DNA of 41,166 bases from Sphingobacteriaceae bacterium UBA6709 (GCA_002454425.1 DKIV01000035.1:1-41166), one strand, 5' to 3'. Counted from the first letter of the stretch, positions 7,507 to 16,658 are shown. Program-made: numbers and translations. The notes: generated by a model from the sequence alone, not told the origin.

Positions 7507-9864
7507 TTAAAATTTAAAATTCCAGGTTACCGAAGGAATTACGGATCCAAACATTGAAAAACGTACAGCTTCAAGCTGTGCCGGATGATCTTCATTCTGG
7601 CGCATATATATTGAAAAGGCATTTTTCCTATTCAGTGCATTGAATAAAGAAAACACCCATTCGCTAGTCATGCGTTTACCTTCCTTTTTCTTATTTTTCA
7701 AAGTGGCGGAGATGTCGAGCCGGTGGTACGAAGGAATACGATAGTTATTGCGCATGTTCGCAGTATTACTTTGTACAGGAATTCCTTCAAACTCAAACTG
7801 CGCGTCGGGCAATGTCGCTGGCGCACCTGTAGCAAAACTATAGGTAGCGGATAGCGAAAGGCGCGGCTTTGCCTGGAACACCCCCACAAGGATCAGGTTA
7901 TGAGTCTTGTCATATTGAGCAGGATAATACTCGTTATTGTTAATACCCTCAATAAGCCGCTCTGTGCGTCCAAGGGTGTAGCTTACCCAGCCATTTAGTC
8001 GCCCCGCGTTTTTACGGAGATAAAGTTCCGCACCGTATGCTCTTCCTTTTCCAAAAAGCATGTCTCCCGGAAGATCCTCATTCAATAATGTTTCCGCACC
8101 TTCAATATAATCTATCTGGTTATGTAAACGCCGATAGTAAAGCTCCGCGGAAGCACTGTACTGATGTTCGCTAATCTCGCGGAAATATCCCAAAGAAAAC
8201 TGGTCGGCATGTTCCGGTTTGACGTTATAGGAACTAGGTGTCCAGATATCAAGAGGGCTTGACGAAATGGTATTCGTAACAAGGTGTAAGTTTTGTGTTG
8301 CACGGCTATAGGCGGCCTTAAGTGAAGACTCTCCGTTAAGCTGATACTTTACAGCGATACGAGGTTGCAGGCTGCCATAGGTTTTTATATTCTCCCAATT
8401 TTCAAAAACCCGGGCATTTACAGGGAGCTTACGCAGACCGGTAGTTCCTTCATAGTCGTAAATCGTTGTTTGTCCATGAGCTAAACTCTGAAATACGTTA
8501 TACCTCAAACCGTATTCTACGGAAAACGCGTCGCTTATGTTTAGCTCATGATCCCAATACAAGTTGTATTCCGCAGCTCGCTGAGGAGGCATGGTAATGG
8601 TATTTAAGGCTGAGGCGACACTCGTTGGCTCGGCAGTACCGGGTTTAAAATCATGTAGCTGCACATCGAACCCGAAATGCACATTTCCCAAGTTGGCGGG
8701 ATACCACATATAATCGTTCTTAAATGTATAATCGACGATGCTGGCATTCCAAATAAATCCAGATGCTGAATTTGCGGTGGTGTTTCCAAGTTTATACCTG
8801 TAGTCAGAATACAAAACGCTCGTGTTAGCGAATAAGCGAGGATTAAAAACATGGTTCCAACGGAACGTTCCAGTGCTGCTACCCCATTGCAGAAGAAAAC
8901 GGTTGGCGGCATCAATACGATCCTTACCAAAGTATCCCGATAAAAACAGCTTATCCTTATTGCTCAACGCGATATTTATCTTGGCACTCAAATCGTAAAA
9001 ATAAACGGAGTTATCCTTAATATCTCCGCTACCAAAGGTCTTGGTAAGGAGATCCGTATACGAGCGCCTGCCGCTGACAATGAAAGAACTCTTATCTTTG
9101 ATCAACGGACCTTCAACCATCAGCCTGCTGGCAATCAGCCCCAGGCCGCCCTCCGCTCCGAACTTCTGATTATTGCCATCTTTAAGATGTATGTCCATAA
9201 CCGATGACAAGCGACCACCAAAGCGTGCAGGCATTTCAGTTTTATAAAGACTGGCATCTTTTACAGCATCAGGATTGGCAACAGAAAACAGATTAAACAG
9301 GTGTGAAGTAAAATATAATGGAGCTTCATCCAATAGCACCAGATTTTGGTCTACCCCTCCTCCCCGAACATTAAATCCGGAAGCGCCATCGCCCACCGAA
9401 CTTACGCCAGGTAATAACTGAAAGGATTTTATAAGATCAGCTTCTCCCAGGAAAGGAGGCAGCTGTCTGATTTCGGCGACGGTAAGGGGCTGCACACTTA
9501 TCGGACGACTTACATTTTCGCGCCGGGCGCCACTTACAACCACTTCATTCATGATATTCGCTACGGGCTCCAGTTTCATTTCCAGAGCGGTATCAGCCGA
9601 CAGGCTCAAATCTATAATACTCGTTCGATACCCCACATAGGAAAACGCTACGCGAATTTTCCCCGCGGGAACACTTATGGAGAAGAAACCATAGGAATTA
9701 GACGAGGTCTTATAGGAAGACTCGCTAACAGCAATAACAGCACCGGGCAGACTTTCGCCGCTTACGAGATCTTTAACGTGTCCACTTAATGTGCGTTTTC
9801 GTACTTGCGCTTGCAGCACATAACATGAGCAGAGCAGCAGAAAAAATAAAAGTTTGAATTTCAT
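7507..9864 (-). CDS. TonB-dependent outer-membrane receptor with carboxypeptidase-regulatory N-domain
   Basis: Outer-membrane beta-barrel importer of 785 residues. The layout is a signal peptide (about 1-19, ending LQAQ), a carboxypeptidase-D regulatory-like beta domain (about 25-110, with GHVKDLVSGESLPGA and FSYVGYRT), a plug domain (about 120-230, with PGVSSVGDGASGFNVRGGG and DEAPLY), and a 22-strand-type barrel ending in VTWNFKF with a terminal aromatic, as required for barrel assembly. It is shorter than SusC proteins (about 1000) and lacks a SusD partner; the next gene encodes a DUF4249 lipoprotein instead. The complex should use TonB/ExbBD energy. A TATCTTTG promoter box lies about 65 nt upstream. 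The ligand is unknown. Confidence 0.94.
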   Translation of the reverse strand: MKFKLLFFLLLCSCYVLQAQVRKRTLSGHVKDLVSGESLPGAVIAVSESSYKTSSNSYGFFSISVPAGKIRVAFSYVGYRTSIIDLSLSADTALEMKLEPVANIMNEVVVSGARRENVSRPISVQPLTVAEIRQLPPFLGEADLIKSFQLLPGVSSVGDGASGFNVRGGGVDQNLVLLDEAPLYFTSHLFNLFSVANPDAVKDASLYKTEMPARFGGRLSSVMDIHLKDGNNQKFGAEGGLGLIASRLMVEGPLIKDKSSFIVSGRRSYTDLLTKTFGSGDIKDNSVYFYDLSAKINIALSNKDKLFLSGYFGKDRIDAANRFLLQWGSSTGTFRWNHVFNPRLFANTSVLYSDYRYKLGNTTANSASGFIWNASIVDYTFKNDYMWYPANLGNVHFGFDVQLHDFKPGTAEPTSVASALNTITMPPQRAAEYNLYWDHELNISDAFSVEYGLRYNVFQSLAHGQTTIYDYEGTTGLRKLPVNARVFENWENIKTYGSLQPRIAVKYQLNGESSLKAAYSRATQNLHLVTNTISSSPLDIWTPSSYNVKPEHADQFSLGYFREISEHQYSASAELYYRRLHNQIDYIEGAETLLNEDLPGDMLFGKGRAYGAELYLRKNAGRLNGWVSYTLGRTERLIEGINNNEYYPAQYDKTHNLILVGVFQAKPRLSLSATYSFATGAPATLPDAQFEFEGIPVQSNTANMRNNYRIPSYHRLDISATLKNKKKEGKRMTSEWVFSLFNALNRKNAFSIYMRQNEDHPAQLEAVRFSMFGSVIPSVTWNFKF

Positions 9865-9929
9865 GATTAAGCATCGCCTAAAACCGCTAACGCGTGGTGT
9901 GCCTTAAAAATGGGTTTGATTATTACTAA

Positions 9930-9937
9930 CAAAGATA
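9930..9937 (-). promoter_or_regulatory. Promoter -7 box for the TonB-receptor operon
   Basis: TATCTTTG on the minus strand is an exact TAnnTTTG match, placed to give a leader of about 60 nt. No -33 TTTG stands at the usual distance. Confidence 0.5.
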
Positions 9938-10192
9938 AGACCGCACAGCATACTCCATTCTTACCGGTGTTAATAAAAATTATCGACTAAAAGCGCAAGT
10001 TAAGTGGCGCTCATTAGTTTCCATATCCAGAGCAAATTTGCCGCGCAGGGTTTTATAAACACCGCAAGATACGGATTTATGATTAACACGTCGACTTCCT
10101 ATATAAAACTCATAAGCGGAATGTACGTAAATGCTTACAATGATAAAATACAAAGCCCATTATCCTAAGACAACAGGCTTTATATTGCAAAA

Positions 10193-10210
10193 ACAGGATC
10201 AAAATCCTGT
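10193..10210 (-). terminator. Intrinsic terminator of the winged-helix-like gene
   Basis: Read on the minus strand, a 7-bp stem ACAGGAT/ATCCTGT with a 4-nt loop is followed by TTTTTGC. It lies about 40 nt downstream of the stop codon at 10250. Confidence 0.7.
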
Positions 10211-10249
10211 CCACATTATTAAATATCGTGATATCAACAATGATGTTGC

Positions 10250-10690
10250 CTATAACTCATATTTAAACTTACGACCAACTTTTGCTCCTTTTATACGACC
10301 TGCCTTATGTAAGGCGGACAGTTTCACCGTTACGGCTTTGGAAAGTTTATCGGCATCCTTGTCTGGCTCCTGGCCCTGAAGACGCTCAATAATTTCTGTA
10401 TTAAAAAGAGGTCCATTCTGCGAAAGCACATAAGCGATCTTTGAATCAAGCTTAAGCTTTTCGTCATAACTTTCAGGAACAACCATCGCCTTAACTTCTT
10501 TCTTTGGTGCGGTCTTACGAGTTCTTGGAGCTGAGGGAACACGTGGTTCTGCTACAGCTTTTGATGGAGCTGTTACTCCCGAATTAGTAAACGCTTCAAG
10601 CGCTGATTGTGCTTTGTTTAATTCTGCTTTCAAAGATTCAACTTTGTCTTTCAGAAAAACAATGATGTCTTGTTCTGTAATTTTTGCCAT
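10250..10690 (-). CDS. Hypothetical protein with coiled-coil N-terminus and winged-helix-like C-terminus
   Basis: 146 residues from the ATG at 10688-10690; an upstream in-frame start would add 28 unrelated-looking residues. Residues 1-40 form a heptad-like helix (IIVFLKDKVESLKAELNKAQ). Residues 45-75 are a low-complexity, basic Pro/Ala/Lys linker (SAPRTRKTAPKKEVK). Residues 80-146 look like a winged helix: SKIAYVLSQNGPLFNTEII, KAVTVKLSALHKAGRI, then a basic wing GAKVGRKFKYEL. This layout suggests an oligomeric DNA-binding protein, but the family was not recognised with certainty and the target is unknown. A terminator follows, and a 134-bp gap separates it from the gene upstream. Confidence 0.75.
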   Translation of the reverse strand: MAKITEQDIIVFLKDKVESLKAELNKAQSALEAFTNSGVTAPSKAVAEPRVPSAPRTRKTAPKKEVKAMVVPESYDEKLKLDSKIAYVLSQNGPLFNTEIIERLQGQEPDKDADKLSKAVTVKLSALHKAGRIKGAKVGRKFKYEL

Positions 10691-10824
10691 GTTGTTCTGT
10701 AATAATTCCTGTAAAGTTAATGTGATTGAGTAAATATCCTTAACAATTATCCAAGAATTAAGTTTGATAATCAACTAACAGCAATTTATACTAAGTGGAG
10801 TAAGTCGGAAGTAACCGATTTGCA

Positions 10825-11259
10825 CTAACTATTTTCCGGAAATCGCGCGCTAAGGGCTTCAAAGCGTGACTTAATGGTTGTTTTCTGACGTGGGGACGTA
10901 GCTTGATCAATAACAAACATATCTTCACGGCCATCCTTAAAGATTATCTTAACCACAGCATCTTTATAAGTAATACTTTTCACGGTATTTAAGTCAACAT
11001 CTCCTGAATATTTCAGGACTTTATATTTCAACCGTTCATCAGACCACTCAATAAAATTCTTCCTTCTGGGAAGAGTTTGAGACATATTGAATATTCCAAT
11101 TACACAAATCAGTACAAAACGAAAAATTGTCCCATTATCAGGATGTTGTATTAAATGATATAAGGCAAACAGAAACACACTTCCTATTAAGACACTCATA
11201 ATAAAAAATGCTCTTTCAGAAACTCCAAAGTCAATACGTAAATTATTAGATTCCTTCAA
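10825..11259 (-). CDS. Small integral membrane protein, 144 aa
   Basis: Unknown-function membrane protein. Two hydrophobic segments stand near the N-terminus (about residues 17-37, FFIMSVLIGSVFLFALYHL, and 46-60, FRFVLICVIGIFNM). A cytosolic C-terminal domain of about 80 residues with alternating beta strands follows (IEWSDERLKYKVLKYSG, VKIIFKDGREDMFVI). This two-helix plus PH-like-fold pattern is common in small Bacteroidota membrane proteins. It lies 30 nt downstream of ispE on the same strand and may be co-transcribed. No link to isoprenoid synthesis is evident. Confidence 0.7.
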   Translation of the reverse strand: MKESNNLRIDFGVSERAFFIMSVLIGSVFLFALYHLIQHPDNGTIFRFVLICVIGIFNMSQTLPRRKNFIEWSDERLKYKVLKYSGDVDLNTVKSITYKDAVVKIIFKDGREDMFVIDQATSPRQKTTIKSRFEALSARFPENS

Positions 11260-11289
11260 TGTTGTTGATTTTGATTGTTGGCTAAATTA

Positions 11290-12093
11290 TTAAATATTAT
11301 AGAACACGCGGTTTTTTAACTCAAGACTCTCAAGATCCGGCTGCTCTGCGAAGATGCCGTACACAGAGGCACCACTCCCGCTCATCGACGCGTATATTGC
11401 TCCTGCTTCATACAAAGCGACTTTTACTCCCCGTATTCCAGGCTGTATCTTAAATATTCCCTCTTCGAAATCATTCTTTATCGTTGCCTTCCATTGAGAG
11501 GGTGCTGCTTCCACGAGGTTCTTTAAGGAGGTTTGCGGCACAGCCGGTCTGACAGCACGATACGCCTCACCCGTAGATACATGAATGTCGGGCATCACTA
11601 ATACCACGTGATAAGCAGACAGATCAATGTCAACGGATTCGAACACATCGCCTTTTTCTTTGGCAAACAACGGCTTATTATGCAAGAAGAAAGCACAATC
11701 GGCACCCAGAGTTCTGGCATACCCTTCCATTGCATCCATGTCCATTCCTAAGTTAAACTTTTCATTCATCAATTTAATAAAAAAAGCGGCATCCGCAGAT
11801 CCTCCGCCTAAGCCAGCGCCGATAGGAATGTTCTTGTGGAGATGAATGTGCACCAAGGGAAGGTCATAGTCTGCCCTTAACAGTTCATAAGCCTTCAGGC
11901 ATAGATTTTCATTGGCGAAGCCCGGAATTTCAATACCGGAAGTAGTAAAGCGGAGTTCCGAAGACTCAACAACCTCCAGAGCATCATTTATCTTTACAGG
12001 ATAAAATACCGTTTCAATATTATGATATCCATCGGAACGTCTATTGAGAATATTCAGACCGATATTAATTTTGGCATTTGGAAAATTAATCAT
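11290..12093 (-). CDS. ispE: 4-diphosphocytidyl-2-C-methyl-D-erythritol kinase
   Basis: GHMP-family kinase that phosphorylates the 2-hydroxyl of CDP-methylerythritol using ATP, in the cytoplasmic MEP pathway to IPP and DMAPP. The 267-residue length is slightly below E. coli IspE. Visible features are NAKINIGLNI with the catalytic lysine near residue 8, the GHMP ATP-binding loop PIGAGLGGGSADA at 90-102, an aspartate in LGADCAFFL near residue 132, and a C-terminal SGSGASVYGIF motif. It is divergent from thyA, sharing a 115-bp control region with back-to-back promoter boxes. Confidence is very high. Confidence 0.97.
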   Translation of the reverse strand: MINFPNAKINIGLNILNRRSDGYHNIETVFYPVKINDALEVVESSELRFTTSGIEIPGFANENLCLKAYELLRADYDLPLVHIHLHKNIPIGAGLGGGSADAAFFIKLMNEKFNLGMDMDAMEGYARTLGADCAFFLHNKPLFAKEKGDVFESVDIDLSAYHVVLVMPDIHVSTGEAYRAVRPAVPQTSLKNLVEAAPSQWKATIKNDFEEGIFKIQPGIRGVKVALYEAGAIYASMSGSGASVYGIFAEQPDLESLELKNRVFYNI

Positions 12094-12122
12094 GTTCTAT
12101 ATATTAGCGCCTTGCTTTTCGC

Positions 12123-12141
12123 CAAATGTAAGGTACATTTG
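12123..12141. promoter_or_regulatory. Back-to-back divergent promoter boxes for ispE and thyA
   Basis: TACATTTG occurs on the plus strand at 12134-12141 and as the same 8-mer on the minus strand at 12123-12130, separated by AGG. Each is an exact match to TAnnTTTG. The right box would start the thyA-folA mRNA about 60 nt before its ATG, and the left box ispE about 25 nt before its ATG. The whole forms an inverted repeat, so a bound regulator is an alternative reading. Confidence 0.6.
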
Positions 12142-12208
12142 CCAAATCTGTATCCTGCCTGATGGAATATGTACGATTCTGCGATACAAGCGTAAACACG
12201 ATAATCCC

Positions 12209-13003
12209 ATGAAACAATATCTTGACTTGATGACCCGGGTGCTGCAGGAAGGCACACAAAAGCACGACAGGACAGGTACAGGCACCATTAGTATCTTTGG
12301 ACACCAGATGCGCTTTGACCTTAGCGAAGGTTTCCCACTGGTGACTACCAAGAAAACGCACCTCAAGTCTATTATTCATGAACTGATATGGTTTTTGAAG
12401 GGCGACACGAATATCGCCTACCTAAAAGAAAACAACGTACGTATCTGGGATGAATGGGCTGATGTAAACGGCGACCTCGGTCCCGTTTACGGCTTCCAAT
12501 GGCGTTCATGGCCAAGTCCTGATGGCGGCAGCATAGATCAGATCTCCAATATCATAAAGCAAATAAAGAACAATCCAGACTCTCGTCGTATCATTGTTAG
12601 CGCATGGAATGTTCCTTATGTTGAACAAATGGCGTTGCCTCCCTGTCATTGCTTCTTTCAGTTTTATGTGGCTGATGGCAAACTCAGCTGTCAGCTATAT
12701 CAGCGCAGCGCCGATATTTTCCTGGGTGTGCCCTTCAACATAGCATCCTATGCCCTGTTAACTATGATGGTTGCTCAGGTGTGCGACCTCGTGCCTGGCG
12801 AGTTTATTCACACCTTCGGTGATGCACATTTATACAATAATCACCTGGATCAGGCGCGACTACAGCTTAGCAGAACTCCGAAGAGCCTGCCTAAAATGTG
12901 GATTAACCCCGACGTTAAAGACATTTTCAGCTTCAAGTACGAAGATTTTCAGTTGCAGAATTACGACCCACACCCCCATATTAAAGCAGAAGTTTCTGTA
13001 TAA
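12209..13003 (+). CDS. thyA: Thymidylate synthase
   Basis: Converts dUMP to dTMP using 5,10-methylenetetrahydrofolate and releases dihydrofolate. From the ATG at 12209 the protein is 264 residues, the same as E. coli ThyA; an in-frame upstream ATG was rejected because its 55 extra residues have no homologous look. The catalytic cysteine is C146 in LPPCHCFFQF. The folate and dUMP regions DRTGTGT (about 20-26), GPVYGFQWR (91-99), SRRIIVSAWN (125-134) and CQLYQRSADIFLGVPFN are all present. It is followed after 8 nt by folA, which recycles the dihydrofolate that ThyA produces. Confidence 0.98.
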   Translation: MKQYLDLMTRVLQEGTQKHDRTGTGTISIFGHQMRFDLSEGFPLVTTKKTHLKSIIHELIWFLKGDTNIAYLKENNVRIWDEWADVNGDLGPVYGFQWRSWPSPDGGSIDQISNIIKQIKNNPDSRRIIVSAWNVPYVEQMALPPCHCFFQFYVADGKLSCQLYQRSADIFLGVPFNIASYALLTMMVAQVCDLVPGEFIHTFGDAHLYNNHLDQARLQLSRTPKSLPKMWINPDVKDIFSFKYEDFQLQNYDPHPHIKAEVSV

Positions 13004-13011
13004 TACACACT

Positions 13012-13509
13012 ATGCCTGAAATTTGCATGATCGTCGCGGCCGACAAGAACCTGGCCATTGGGAAGGACAATAAGATGCCCTGGCATTTGCCTGCGGATCT
13101 TAAGTTTTTTAAGAAAACTACTTCCGGATATCCCGTACTCATGGGGCGTAAAACCTATGACAGCATCGGCAAAGCGCTGCCGGGCCGGCGTAACCTTGTA
13201 ATAAGCAGAAGCGCCAATACGCTTCCCGACGCTGCGGTTTATCATTCTATTGAGGAAGCTGTGGCGTCATGTGAGACAGCAGACAAGCTCTTTATTATTG
13301 GAGGAGAACAAATTTTCCGGCAATGCATTTCGGTCTGTGATACCATTTATCTAACCCAAATTGACGGAACGTTTGATGCGGACACATGGTTTCCTCCTAT
13401 TGACGCTGATGAGTGGAAAGAGGTAGAAAGGAGCGATTATCCTGCTGATGAAAAGAACGCCTTTAACCTAAGCTTCGTTACTTTGAAAAAAAGGGCGCAA
13501 TTATCCTGA
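13012..13509 (+). CDS. folA: Dihydrofolate reductase
   Basis: NADPH-dependent reduction of dihydrofolate to tetrahydrofolate, 165 residues. Visible motifs are IVAADKNLAIGKDNKMPWHL, with the catalytic acid D29 in LPADLKFFKK, the NADPH-binding MGRKTYDSIGKALPGRRN (about 44-61), and FIIGGEQIF. It lies 8 nt after thyA, forming the classic dTMP/folate operon. No resistance-type substitution can be judged from sequence alone. Confidence 0.97.
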   Translation: MPEICMIVAADKNLAIGKDNKMPWHLPADLKFFKKTTSGYPVLMGRKTYDSIGKALPGRRNLVISRSANTLPDAAVYHSIEEAVASCETADKLFIIGGEQIFRQCISVCDTIYLTQIDGTFDADTWFPPIDADEWKEVERSDYPADEKNAFNLSFVTLKKRAQLS

Positions 13510-13549
13510 TATTTCTGAATTAAAGAATTTTATAAATTAAAAATTTACT

Positions 13550-13557
13550 TAGATTTG
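13550..13557 (+). promoter_or_regulatory. Promoter -7 box for secDF
   Basis: TAGATTTG matches TAnnTTTG and sits in a very A/T-rich stretch between folA and secDF, giving a leader of about 45 nt. Confidence 0.5.
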
Positions 13558-13608
13558 CCGTCTTATTTAAAAAGGCTAATTATATAGTACATTTTACAAT
13601 AAACAACA

Positions 13609-16578
13609 ATGCAAGGTAAAGGTTTGATTAAATTCGTAGCCATTGCGTTAGCCATAGGGTGCTTATACTCCCTGTCGTTTTCGTTTGTGGCCAAAAAAGT
13701 TGAAAAAGACGCAAAAGCGTATGCCAACGGCGACCCTGTGAAAGAAAGAGAATATCTGGATTCCATGGCAACCCAACCGGTATACAATCTTGGGTTTACT
13801 AAGTTTACGTACCAGTACGTTAAAGAAAGAGAAATCCCTCTGGGTCTCGACCTCGAAGGTGGTATGAACGTGACTATGGAAGTTTCCTTAACAGAACTTG
13901 TTAAGAATCTTGCTGATCAGAACAAAGATGCTTCGTTAAACAAAGCTCTTGAAAATGCTCAGGTAAGAATGAAATCTTCCAGAGCTGACTTCATCACCCT
14001 GTTTGGTGAGGAATACCAGAAACTTAGCCCCAACGGTAAGCTGGCGCAGTTCTTTGCGACAAAAGCTAACTCAGGCCTTTTAAAACCTGATGCAAGTAAC
14101 AGTCAGGTATTAAGCTTCCTAAAAACACAGGCAAATAGTGCTGTTGAACGTTCCTTTAATATTCTTCGTACACGTATCGATAAGTTCGGCGTAACATCAC
14201 CAAACATTCAGCTTCAGCAGGGTACTAATCGTATCCTAATAGAGCTTCCAGGTGTTAACGATGTTGAGCGTGTGAGGAAACTTCTTCAAGGTTCTGCACA
14301 GCTTGAATTTTGGGAAACTTATGACAACACGGAAGTATACTCCTTGTTAGACAATGTAAACAGAACTTTAGCGGCGACTTTAAAGCCAGCTAAGGATACT
14401 ACCGCTACTGGAAAAGCTGCCGCGGCTCCTGCCGCATCAGAAGGTAAGCTTGCCGCCCTCGGCGCTAAAAAGGACTCTGCAGGTACTGATACATCAGCAA
14501 AAGCGTTAGCCGGACAAAATCCGCTTTTCGCTCTTTTAAATCCTAACATCGGCCAGGGCGCTGACGGACAGGCGGTTTTAGGTCGCGGTCCTATTGTTGG
14601 CTACGCTTTGCAAAAGGATACTTCTAAAATCAACGCGTTCTTCAGAAACCCTGCTATTGCATCTATTATCCCAGCGAACGTTAAGCTCCTTTGGGGTGTA
14701 AAATCAGTAAGCCCTGAAAGCCGCGTATTTGAGCTTTACGCGCTTAAAGGAACAGGATTCGAAAATAAAGCTACTATGGCTGGCGACGTGATCACTGACG
14801 CGCGCTCAGACATCGGTCAGGGAGGAAACCCTGAAGTTGTCATGATGATGAACTCAGACGGTGCCCGCCAATGGCGTAAGGTTACAGCAGAAGCGTCAGC
14901 AGACATAAACAACAAAAAGAGCATCGCTATCGTACTCGATAACAGCGTTTATTCTGCTCCTACTGTACAAAACGAGATCCCTAACGGTATCTCTTCTATC
15001 ACAGGTAAATTTACACAGAACGACACGAAAGACCTTGCTAACGTTCTTAAAGCCGGTAGATTACCTGCTCCTGCAAAAATTGTAAGTGAGTATATAGTTG
15101 GTCCTTCTTTGGGTCTTGAGTCTATTAATAAAGGTCTGGTATCATCAGTAGCAGGTCTGGCCATCGTCCTTGTTTTCATGGCATTTTATTATGCCAGAGC
15201 AGGATGGGTTGCCAATGGAGCACTCCTCGTCAACCTGTTCTTCCTTATGGGGGTTATGGCGTCGATTGGTGCTGTTATCACACTGCCGGGTATCGCAGGT
15301 ATCGTGCTTACCTTAGGGATGGCGGTAGATGCCAACGTACTGATATATGAACGTATCAAAGAAGAGATCTTCGAGGGTAAGAGTACCAGCTTCGCTATTT
15401 CCGAAGGATTCAGCAAAGCGATGTCTTCAATTCTCGATTCGCAGATTACGACCTTCCTTTGTGGTCTTATCCTTTACATCTTCGGTAGCGGTCCAATTCA
15501 GGGCTTTGCAACGACGTTGATGCTTGGTATCTTAACATCATTGTTCACCGCGATCTTCATCAGCCGCTTGCTGTTTGAATGGATGCTGAAGAAAGACATG
15601 AAGATCAACTTCTCCGTGAAGTCAACAGAACACCTATTCAAAGATTCTAAGTTCGACTTCGTTGCGGGACGTAAGAAGTTCTACCTATTCTCCGGAATTA
15701 TCCTTATTGCTGGATTCGTTTCTATGTTTACCCGTGGCTTTAGTCTCGGTGTTGACTTTAAAGGTGGACGTTCTTATTTCGTAGAGTTCGACCAACCGGT
15801 AAAAACTGACGAGGTGAGAGATGTTCTTCTTGACGAGTTCGGTGTTGCTCCAGAGGTTAAAACCTTCGGATCTAGTAACGAAGTTAAGATTACAACTTCA
15901 TACATGATTGATAACGATACGGATAAAGGTGAGGCTATCGTTACAAATAAGCTTAATAAAGCGCTTGCTAAGATTACTCCAAAATACCAGATCAAGGATG
16001 CTCAGAAAGTGGGTCCAACCATGGCTAATGACATCAAAACAAAGGCTGTGTACGCGGTAATCTTCTCGATCATTGTTATCTTCCTTTATATCGTTATCCG
16101 CTTTAGAAACTGGAACTTCGGAATATCCGCGGTAGTGGCACTCTTGCACGACGTACTGGTATTATTGTCGCTGTTCTCGCTCTTAAACGGAATACTTCCA
16201 TTCTCTCTTGATATCGACCAGGCATTTATCGCCGCGATATTGACTGTAATGGGTTATTCTATTAACGATACCGTGGTAGTGTTTGACCGTGTTCGTGAAT
16301 ACCTCAACCATCCGCACACGAAGAATGAGACCATGCCTGTTATTATCAATAACGCCCTGAACAGCACGCTTAGTCGTACTGTAATCACCGGCTTTACGGT
16401 TTTACTGGTGTTGATTATCATCTTCATCTTTGGTGGGGAGATCTTACGCGGATTCTCTTTCGCAATGCTTATCGGTGTTGTATTCGGAACCTATTCTTCT
16501 CTGTTCGTAGCTACTCCTTTCGTGGTTGAGCTAATCAAGGGAAAAGAAGATAAGATCCTTCATCACGAAAAAGCTTAA
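13609..16578 (+). CDS. secDF: Fused protein translocase subunit SecDF
   Basis: Inner-membrane proton-driven accessory to SecYEG that helps pull exported proteins into the periplasm. It is a single 989-residue chain, as is usual in Bacteroidota. The SecD half has an N-terminal membrane helix (about 5-25), the conserved PLGLDLEGGMNVTME region (about 77-91), a large periplasmic domain, and a six-helix bundle with TLGMAVDANVLIYERI. The SecF half begins near residue 665, with GFSLGVDFKGGRSYFVEF and, in its membrane bundle, ILTVMGYSINDTVVVFDRVRE. The periplasmic region contains a low-complexity Ala/Thr/Lys insertion (about residues 257-305). A 30-bp perfect hairpin ends the transcript. Confidence 0.97.
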   Translation: MQGKGLIKFVAIALAIGCLYSLSFSFVAKKVEKDAKAYANGDPVKEREYLDSMATQPVYNLGFTKFTYQYVKEREIPLGLDLEGGMNVTMEVSLTELVKNLADQNKDASLNKALENAQVRMKSSRADFITLFGEEYQKLSPNGKLAQFFATKANSGLLKPDASNSQVLSFLKTQANSAVERSFNILRTRIDKFGVTSPNIQLQQGTNRILIELPGVNDVERVRKLLQGSAQLEFWETYDNTEVYSLLDNVNRTLAATLKPAKDTTATGKAAAAPAASEGKLAALGAKKDSAGTDTSAKALAGQNPLFALLNPNIGQGADGQAVLGRGPIVGYALQKDTSKINAFFRNPAIASIIPANVKLLWGVKSVSPESRVFELYALKGTGFENKATMAGDVITDARSDIGQGGNPEVVMMMNSDGARQWRKVTAEASADINNKKSIAIVLDNSVYSAPTVQNEIPNGISSITGKFTQNDTKDLANVLKAGRLPAPAKIVSEYIVGPSLGLESINKGLVSSVAGLAIVLVFMAFYYARAGWVANGALLVNLFFLMGVMASIGAVITLPGIAGIVLTLGMAVDANVLIYERIKEEIFEGKSTSFAISEGFSKAMSSILDSQITTFLCGLILYIFGSGPIQGFATTLMLGILTSLFTAIFISRLLFEWMLKKDMKINFSVKSTEHLFKDSKFDFVAGRKKFYLFSGIILIAGFVSMFTRGFSLGVDFKGGRSYFVEFDQPVKTDEVRDVLLDEFGVAPEVKTFGSSNEVKITTSYMIDNDTDKGEAIVTNKLNKALAKITPKYQIKDAQKVGPTMANDIKTKAVYAVIFSIIVIFLYIVIRFRNWNFGISAVVALLHDVLVLLSLFSLLNGILPFSLDIDQAFIAAILTVMGYSINDTVVVFDRVREYLNHPHTKNETMPVIINNALNSTLSRTVITGFTVLLVLIIIFIFGGEILRGFSFAMLIGVVFGTYSSLFVATPFVVELIKGKEDKILHHEKA

Positions 16579-16597
16579 TCTCTAATCCGTTTAAATA

Positions 16598-16658
16598 CGC
16601 TTAATAAAAACGACAAAAGCCAGGCAAATTGCCTGGCTTTTGTCGTTTTTATTAAGCG
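16598..16658. terminator. 30-bp perfect palindrome terminator after secDF
   Basis: Arms 16598-16627 and 16629-16658 are perfect reverse complements around a single central base. The G/C-rich core GCCAGGCAA/TTGCCTGGC is followed by TTTTGTCGTTTTTATT, a good U-rich tail in the plus direction, and is preceded by its complement in the other direction. Confidence 0.88.

Larger units (their letters stand above)
9865..10249. other. Intergenic region, 385 bp
   Basis: No gene is supported here. It holds the promoter of the TonB-receptor operon (9930-9937, minus) and the terminator of the upstream minus-strand gene (10193-10210). The rest is A/T-rich and shows no recognised RNA or protein. Confidence 0.6.

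Noticed and set aside
10131..10379. 82-codon plus-strand ORF
   Set aside because: It runs antisense through the terminator and 3' end of the winged-helix-like gene, and the product shows no domain features.
12044..12208. N-terminal extension of thyA
   Set aside because: It crosses the ispE start and both promoters; ThyA from 12209 has exactly the E. coli length with C146 in place.
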